This document shows positions 56,975 through 64,000 of a DNA stretch of 64,000 nt, in pieces. Source of the DNA: Podocnemis expansa. Its lineage: Eukaryota; Chordata; Testudines; Podocnemididae. Made by a program: the position numbers and the translations under genes. The notes beneath the pieces are model-generated. The model was not told the origin of the DNA. It did no database searches and saw only the letters and a program-made list of their open reading frames with translations. The first letter of the stretch is position 1; each line of letters opens with the position of its first letter. The stretch covers positions 731,751-795,750 of the forward strand of contig ML682123.1 in NCBI GenBank assembly GCA_007922195.1. The letters are read 5' to 3'.

Positions 56975-57978
56975 GTAGGAGGTTTTCCCCCTTAAATGGG
57001 AAGGTTGTGGTCCCAGCTGGATTAAGGGGCCCTGAGGTGCCCACCACTAGGGGCCTCACCCAGACTCCAGCCCTCACCATGGAAGCCTGTGGGTGGGACA
57101 GTGCTGGGTGGACTCTGGGGCCAAAGGCTGCTTTTGGTGGTGCTCCCTGCTCGGAAGGCTGGTCTGCCCCCAGGGGCAGGGCTGGCTGGCACACAGGATG
57201 GTCTCTGGCGTGGCCCTCAGGGGCTTGGAGATCTGTTGCCTATCCCTACCGGGACCTGCCCTGGAGGACCATGCTGGAGGCTGCCCCGTGTGCCAGCTGG
57301 CCCTGACCTCAGTGGAAGTGCTGCAGAGTGCAACATCCGCCTAAAGGGCCCTGCCTCCCACCCCGGCACTGACAGGGCCCCTTCCAGCACCTTCCAGGCC
57401 CCACTGGTGCTGTGCCTGTCTGAGAAGGGTAGTGGGGGCTGGTTATATCCAGGGACCTGGGGGCAGAAGCACTGCTGGCCTGAGAAAAGACTCAGGGCTT
57501 GTCATGCTGGGACTCGGGGCTCAAGCCACGTGAGTGCGCCACTGCTGCAGGCAGACTGGCAGCAGAGCTGAGGCTCGGGAGCTGGGACTCGGGGCTCAAG
57601 CCCCGTAAGCCCAGTGCCCACAATGCCTCTGCCTTAGGGGCTCCAGCCCTGGGCTCCCCTTTCAGGCTATGGCCCCAAGCTGCAGCCCTTAAAGCCTCTG
57701 CATGGATGGGTGTGAGGGTAGAGACTTAATAGTTTCAGGACTCCTGGGTTCTTTCCATGGTATGGGGAGGGGAGTGGCGCCTACTAGCTTAGTGGGGTGA
57801 CTGGGAGTCAGGACTGCTGGGTTGTCTCCCAGCTCTGCCATTGGCTCCCTGCATATGTCCACATGGCCCAGTTACACTCACTTTGCCAGGGGACGAACCT
57901 TAGCTGTGCTAAGTGCCTTGGGTTATGTGGCTAAAGACATGTCAATGTTGACATGGTGCAATTTGTTTCTCCCAACAG

Positions 57979-57992
57979 TGCTGTATTTGTGA
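57979..57992 (+). CDS. candidate last exon of the ART gene
   Basis: TTTGTTTCTCCCAACAG|TG CTG TAT TTG TGA would give V-L-Y-L then stop in the required phase, ending the protein without a GPI-anchor signal, as in some secreted ARTs. It is supported only by an acceptor and phase match; the true exon could be elsewhere or beyond. Confidence 0.3.
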
Positions 57993-58317
57993 GGTGCCCA
58001 CCACACGGGAGCAAGAGGTGGAAGCAGCAACCACAGGGCTGCCTTTAGCCACGAGCTCTGAGGATGTTGTGGACAAAGCTTATCTTCTGGGGTGGGAGAA
58101 GGGAGGGATGTTTATTTTTGCTGCTACAGCTAATGGGCAACAGCAATAGAAAAGTACAGCTAAGCCCCAATGCTTTGCTTGTTGCCATTTAAGTTTCCTC
58201 CCTGACAGGTTTGCACTTTCTCCAATAGCTGCATTGCATCCATGGTGCATTGCTCCACAGCTCAGTCCAGGGCCCTCTGGGACTTTTCCCACAGCACGTT
58301 GTGGGAGGACAGGAAGA

Positions 58318-58575
58318 CAGAGCAAAACTTCACAACTTAATCTGCAGCAAAGAAGATTGAGACTCAATATTAGGGAATTCTCTCTAACTCTCCAGGTTGT
58401 TAAGTGCTGGATCAAGCTTCCAAGGGAGGTGGTAGGATCCCCATTGTTGGCGGTTTCTAATGGTAGCTTGGACAAGCCCTGTCAGGGATGGTCTAGGTTT
58501 ACATGGCCCTGCTTCTGCACATTGGCTGGGATTCAACACTCTCCAGATCCGTTCCCATCCAACATTTCTATGACT
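58318..58575 (+). mobile_element. CR1-type LINE 3' fragment
   Basis: TTAATCTGCAGCAAAGAAGA, GTGCTGGATCAAGCTTCCAA, GGGAGGTGGTAGGATCC and GGTCTAGGTTTACATGG match the ...[28 protein letters not shown] region and 3' UTR of CR1, degraded. Confidence 0.75.
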
Positions 58576-59927
58576 CACCCACTGGACTTCTGGGAGTTGA
58601 GATCAGGCTAAGAGATTCCCAGGATCCCTCTACCAGCATCCCATAGCTCACCTGTTCCCCTGCCACCACCAGATGGAAACTCATCACCTTCAGTTTTTGC
58701 CAGCCATCTGTGCATTTGCAGATCCACCACTGGGGTATTGACATGGCTGCGCGCACTCCTACGGAAAGAGTCATGAAACTGGGCAATCTAGGATTGTCCA
58801 GGAATTAAAGATTAAATTTTAATTAAAGGAAAAGCACAACTGTGGTTCCTCAGTTATATCAGAACATTGATGGGATCCTGGCATCGCCCTCAGAGGTCAT
58901 CAACAGAGAGTGGGGCTTCTTAGCACAGTGGGGTCCTAGATTCCAAGGTTAGAAGTTATCAGTTGATCTGTGTCTCCCAAGTCATGCCAGTCAGAGAAGA
59001 GCCCTCAAAATCTTTCTTAGAGCAGATCTTTGAGAAAAACTTCCTGATCTTGGCTTCAAAATGGTCAGCAATAGAGAATTACCACAACCCTTGGTCAGCT
59101 GTTCTGATGGTGAATTACCTTAACTGTCAAAAACGTATGCAATATCTCTAGTGTGAATTTGTCTAGCTTCAACTTCCAGCCATTGGATGGTATTAGACTT
59201 TTTTATCTGTTAGATGGCTAGACCCGTTATTAAATATTGGTTTCTCACAAAGGTACTTTTAGCCTGGGATCAAGTCACCCTGTTACCTTTTTATTTGTCA
59301 AGATAAATACATGGAGGTCTTTGTGCCTCTCACAACCGAGGCTGGTTTTCTAATCCCTTAATTGTTCTTATCTCTTTTCTCTCGACCTTTTTCAACTGAC
59401 CCAGCTGACACTCAGTCTGTTTCTCTACCTGCTGCTACAATAAACATGCATGCATTGAAATGTGTTGGATTTCTTCAGTCCTCCCCGGGGCTGCCACCCT
59501 GAGCCAGGGGAGGGGGGAGCTGGAGGTCAGCATGTTTGATCCATCATCATCAACAGAAGTCTGTTAGAGGGTCTCGTCTGTGGTATGGACCCTGTTGAGT
59601 ATACTAGCTGGAGAGGGAGCTAGGAAAGGCATAGGAACCGTAGATGTTAGGTTTGTGACTGGGCCTGAGGGCAAAGGAAGGGAATGCTGCATCATCTGGC
59701 ATTGGACTCTGTTCAGTTTATCCACCTCTGTTTCTTTTAATCCTGATACTCTGGGTTTGGGCTGCAGCTCTTTTATCCAGGCCCTTGGTGACTTCAGTAT
59801 GAGAGCAGGAAGGAGGAAGAGGGCAGGGGTTGGGCTTACTTGGGGGGTAGAGAATGGGATGTGGGGCCTTTCCCTAATAGGGACTGTCAGCTCCAACCCT
59901 GAATATGGGTGGGGGCCGAGTCATGCA

Positions 59928-60290
59928 GAGAACCATAGAATATTAGGGTGGGGAGGGACCTCAGGAGGTTTCTAGTCTCGTCCCTGCTCAAAGCAGGGTC
60001 AACTCCATCTAAACCATCCCAACGAGGACTTTGTCAAGCCAGGCCTTAAAAACCTCTAAGGACAGAGATTCCACCTCCACCCTGGGTTACCCATTCCAGT
60101 GCTTCACCACCCTCCTAGAGAAAAAGTTTCTCCTAATAGCCAACCTAAACTACCCCCCAATGCAACTTGAGACCATTGTGCCTAGTTCTGTCATCTGCCA
60201 CCACTGAGAACAGCCTACTTCCATCTTTCCTGTAATGCTCCTTCAGGTATTTAAAGACTGCTATCAAATCCCCCCTCATTCTTCATACCT
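59928..60290 (-). mobile_element. CR1-type LINE 3' fragment
   Basis: ACCATAGAATATTAGGGTGG, TTCCAGTGCTTCACCACCCT, GAGAACAGCC and TATCAAATCCCCCCTC are the minus-strand 3' end seen at 32692-33030, here of a more diverged subfamily. Confidence 0.85.
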
Positions 60291-60964
60291 TCCCATATAA
60301 CCTGGTGCCCATGGAAAGACAAAGGGTCCAAGATGCCAGCGCCCCTGTATTGCGATAAAAGTTGTTTACACCTACAAGTGGGCAGAATGTTTTATACATG
60401 AACCTTTTTTCCCCCATCCCAGAGAAGAAGGTAGCTTGGAAAACTCTGAAACATTTGAGATGCATTTGTCTGGGTTTATATTTAACCGAAAAATGCACAA
60501 GGGGAGATAAGTTTGAGGCTAGGGAAACTCTGGGTTAATTGAGAACACAGGCTCTGAAATAAGCAGCCTGTAGCAGAGAGCTGAGCTAGCCTCTACTCTA
60601 GGGACCAGAATAAAGTAAAAATGAAGCCAACTGGATGAGCTGGCAGGCCAGGGAGCTAATGAGAGCAGCTGATGGGCTCATTAGCAAGGCCCTATAAAGC
60701 TTCCAGGCAGGCAGCAGAAGAGGAGGAGTGACAGTTAGTTGAGGGGGGAAGTAGCATGTAGTTGAGGTCTAGCTTCCCTGACCTGAGGCTAGGCTGGTAG
60801 AGTTCCCAGGACTGTTAAGCTGGGGCTGTCTGTGTAGAGCTGGTGCTGGGTTATGGGATGTGAATAAACTATGTTGGTGATGCTTAAAGTTGAAGTCCAG
60901 TACTTGGAGGGGCATGAGGACTGGACCAGTAGGGGAGTCCAGTGTGAGTATGGGTCCTCTACAA

Positions 60965-62041
60965 CAGTGGTTCCCAATCTTTTTGAGTATAAGGACCCTT
61001 TTTAAATGTCAAAAAAATTGTGGACCCCCAAATGATAATAGTTACAGGGGACTGACAGCAGGCAGCAGTGCTATCGAAGGGCAGTGGAGGACCTGGGCCC
61101 CACCTGCACCCAAGGGGTGGGGGATGTATCCAGGTTGTGCCTGCTCATAGTTGCAAATACAATTCATTTAGAGCAGAGGTGTCAAACTCATTCAGTGTGG
61201 GAGGATCACATTGGAAAGCAGGATACTTGTTGCAGGACATGTGACCACATGGGCTTCCCAACCTTTTCCTCCTTCATGTTCAGAGGGCATGGACTCTCTT
61301 TCTCCCTCCCCAGTCCTGCGGGATCTTCCACACCTTCCCTTTTCCCTGCCCTGTAGCCCCTCCTCCCTACACTGGCTCCCTGACCCCCCCCATCTTTTTC
61401 CACTTCCCCTACCTCCTGGTGGCAGGCAAAAAAAATCAGTCTCAGTCACAGACAGGCAGGCTTGGATCCTGCCTCTACCCTTCCTGCCCATCACTGTCAG
61501 CCATTCAGAATGCTGGCCTTTGATTGGCTTGTTCCCATGTGGGCCCCAGCCACTTTTTCCTTTTTATTTATGACTTGTGCAATATGATGTCAATCAAATT
61601 AGCATACCGAGTGACTGACAGTGAACAGTTGGGATGGGCGGCAGTGCAGTGGCTCTGGAGCCGGCCTAACCTGCTGTGACTGAGACTCTGATGGGTTGGC
61701 AGACCGCAGCAGAGCTGAGCTGGGATTGGCTGCAGCACTTCCTTTGTTTCCCTGTGCTGTGACTCAGATCATGTGAGTGAGTCAGAAGCATGCCTTGCCC
61801 TGCTGTCCTGGGAGCCTGTCTTTGCAGTTCACTGCTGCAGGCAGATTCCAGGCACAGCCCAGGCAGCAGCTCTGCGGGCTGGATCTGGCCTCCTGGGCTG
61901 TAAGTTTGAATCCCCTGATTTAAAGCCCTCTCCAACATAGACTCCTTGTTGGCAGTGGCTGGGGCCAAATGTATTCATGGACCCCTTGCAATAACTCCCT
62001 GGATCCCCAGCGGTCCCTGAACCCCAGGTAGGGAACCACTG
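60965..62041. mobile_element. outer hAT-like element of a three-layer nest
   Basis: It starts CAGTGGTTCCCAATC and ends GGGAACCACTG. The LTR at 62042-62800 was inserted in its last bases. Its 8-bp duplication is CTCTACAA (60957-60964) and, beyond the LTR, CTCTACAG (62806-62813), 7 of 8 identical. It encloses 61174-61917. Confidence 0.85.
61174..61917. mobile_element. nested hAT-like element
   Basis: CAGAGGTGTCAAACTC and AGTTTGAATCCCCTG are inverted ends, flanked by ATTTAGAG (61166-61173) and ATTTAAAG (61918-61925), 7 of 8 identical. No transposase ORF. Confidence 0.87.
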
Positions 62042-62800
62042 TGTAGTAACCCTTGGTCAATGAGTACCAGGACAGCCAATAGGAGCGAAGAACAGGTTTT
62101 TTGAATGAGAACAGCAGCCTTGCCTGATCCTGTTTGGATGCAGCAGAGATCCTGGACGGATCAAGAGGAGGCTAGGTAGAAAGGCCTGAAGAAGAATTCA
62201 GCAACATGCTTACCAAAGATAAGATAAGTTTGTTAGTGACCAGGCGTGGGTGGGACAGGGTAGAATGTCTAAATGCGGTCAGGGTATTTTCTTTGGTTTT
62301 GGTTTGTTTTTGGATTTCTTTGTGCTGAGAACATGTACCCCCTCCTAGTACCCTGTAACTACCTAAGTTAAATCCCAGAGAAGCAACTCTCTGTGTTTCT
62401 TATCTGTTCTTTTTAATTAAAGATTTTACCTTTTAAGTAAGCTCTGGTTCTGTATCCTGAAAAGCAAGAGATTTGTGTGCATGTGCCTCAGACTGCACAG
62501 CCAGCTACTAAGAGGAATTCTGTTCCATTTCCAGCTGATAACTCAGCTGGGGTTCAGTCACGCTCCTGAGAGAGGAATAAAAGGGATTGAGGATACCTCA
62601 CGGAAGGAATTCCCAAGTGCACCTTCCTGGGTTTCAAGAGGTTTATACATTTGGGTGGTGGCAGCAATACCACTCTGAGGCCAGGAATTAGAGGTCTTGG
62701 AGAGTTTTAAGACCAGGCTTCAAGGCTAGTGGCTTTTAAGGCCTGTTGCAGGCCCCCACCTCTGCACTCAGAGTGCCAGAGTGGGGAAACAGCCTTGACA
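62042..62800 (+). mobile_element. solo LTR
   Basis: TGTAGTAACCC ... CAGCCTTGACA with TG...CA ends and the 5-bp duplication CACTG at 62037-62041 and 62801-62805. An A-rich AATTAAAG signal lies near 62415. The second copy is at 8059-8812, reversed. No internal retroviral genes adjoin it. Confidence 0.88.
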
Positions 62801-62813
62801 CACTGCTCTACAG

Positions 62814-63925
62814 GTTCAAAGAGACATTGGTAAAAGGGGCAAAGGAATTTGCTAAACATGATCTGCACCTACTGCAATATGAGGGATGGAGCAGCACAGT
62901 GTAAGAGTCTGTTTGATAGGTAGAAATAAAGAGGTGGCCTGCTCCAATGAACCCTGAAACTGGTGTTGTTTGCAACTCTGGGGGCTGGGTTCAATAGCAA
63001 GGGTACAAAACAAAATTGGCTTGAGCTGCCTAGGCACCAGCAGTGCTAAGAGCAAAAATTTCCACTCTCACTGGCACTGACTTTGTGTACAACAAAAGAA
63101 ATTTTCTGTTCAGAGGAAAGGGAACATGTCATCCCTTTGAGGAAACACCACTACAATGGCCCACAAGTATGCAAACAGGGAAAATACCTGCTGTTCCTCA
63201 CTATTTTGGGCTATTGGCCTCTATCTCAGTTTTCCATCTCCTAGGGACCCCTTCCACTGCCTCCACTTGCTGCTTGTTGGCCGAGGTCAATAAAGTACAT
63301 GGTGAGAGCCCCAGTTGGTTGGTTGCCATGGAGATTGGTGGTGATCAAGTGGCACTTCTATCACTGTTGGCTAGTGTCATGCCTAGGTGACCAGACAGCA
63401 AGTGTGAAAATTGAGATGGGTTTGGGGTCCCTATATGAGATAAAGCCCTGAATATGGGGACAGTCCCTAAGGGGTGTAATGTGGTGATCTGGCACCCAGG
63501 GCATGTTCTGATTGGAACGCGCCACTTGCCATTAGTGGTGCTTGGGGCCGATGCCGCAAAATGTGCCCTTTAATAGAGTGGCTTTATTGAGCTGCTCTGG
63601 CGTGCCTGGAGCAAAGCCTCATTGGCCCCACCATAGTTACGGCCCTGACAGCACCTTTTAAATTTAGACAGCTCGTCACCTCATGTCATGTTCTCCTCTG
63701 CTTTTAGCTTTGATAGTGTCTCCTGCAGTTCTGTCACCTGGCTCAGCCTTTGGTGATTTCAGCTCTTAGTGATTTCACAGGGTGACGCAGAAACCTCGTG
63801 GTGGACATCTGCTCTGCAGTGTTTCTCATCATGTCACCCCTTTCCAGATTCTCAGGCTCCATTCTCAGTCTTTACACATGTACCAGATCTTTTCATCCTC
63901 TGTTCAGGAGAACTTTGGACTCCTA
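62814..63925. other. no gene recognised
   Basis: 62814-62880 (AAGGAATTTGCTAAACATGATCTGCACCTACTG) resembles the reverse of 4530-4575. Around 63640 there is an end of the CAGGGCCGTAACTA hAT-like family. Otherwise short ORFs without features. Confidence 0.35.
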
Positions 63926-64000
63926 GGCTGTGTTCACACGGCACTTTTGTTTCGAAACAACCTCGTTGTTTCGAAACAAAAAAAACCATGTTCACACGAC
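63926..64000. mobile_element. MITE with TTGTTTCGAAACAA motifs, cut by the window end
   Basis: The 75 bases are identical to 39578-39652 as far as they go, starting at GGCTGTGTTCACACGGC, which implies a recent common source. The rest lies outside the window. Confidence 0.85.

Overview
This is accessory, repeat-dominated DNA from a vertebrate nuclear genome, most likely a turtle (a crocodilian is the main alternative). The pointers are CR1 LINEs with the (ATTCTATG)n tail, a decayed DIRS-like element, many 8-bp-TSD hAT-type short elements, and a Utopia-type LINE, a lineage reported from reptiles. There are no operons, CRISPR arrays or bacterial signals. A 400-base assembly gap lies at 39676-40075.

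Host genes are sparse. An ecto-ADP-ribosyltransferase (ART1/ART5-like) gene runs on the + strand from 52987: a signal-peptide exon, a 721-bp catalytic exon with the R-S-ExE triad, a 36-bp exon and a possible short last exon. A TRIM-like coiled-coil exon (4892-5125) with a damaged follow-on exon lies near the left side.

The most striking structure is at 17067-22476. A partial U2 snRNA sequence (about nt 11-128, minus strand) is bracketed by a 15-bp direct repeat and holds two site-specific insertions of a Utopia-like LINE. One is about 5 kb with zinc fingers, reverse transcriptase and a restriction-like endonuclease (one frameshift). The other is a 247-bp 3' fragment. Both 3' junctions fall at U2 nt 37/38, and the long copy has an exact 26-bp target duplication (U2 nt 38-63).

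By region: 1-5.8 kb holds a dispersed repeat, a degraded CR1, short hAT-like elements and the TRIM exon. 5.8-12.2 kb is the DIRS-like element, broken by an LTR. 12.7-16.9 kb holds LTR-like repeats and nested short elements. 17.1-22.5 kb is the U2/Utopia composite. 23-26 kb holds hAT-like elements. 27.3-30.7 kb holds a MITE, a foldback element, and a probable endogenous-retrovirus env remnant followed by an LTR-like repeat. 32.7-35.9 kb is a CR1 with an uninterrupted 1014-codon ORF2. 36-44.6 kb is mostly MITEs with palindromic TTGTTTCGAAACAA motifs. 46.0-46.8 kb is a dead TTF-zinc-finger/hAT transposase gene. 47.1-51.5 kb is MITE and dispersed repeats. 53-58 kb is the ART locus. 58-64 kb holds CR1 tails and a three-layer nest of two hAT elements and a solo LTR.

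One further family stands out: a short foldback element whose four dateable copies each carry a direct repeat of exactly 12 bp. One copy sits on the ART exon-1 splice donor and has duplicated it.
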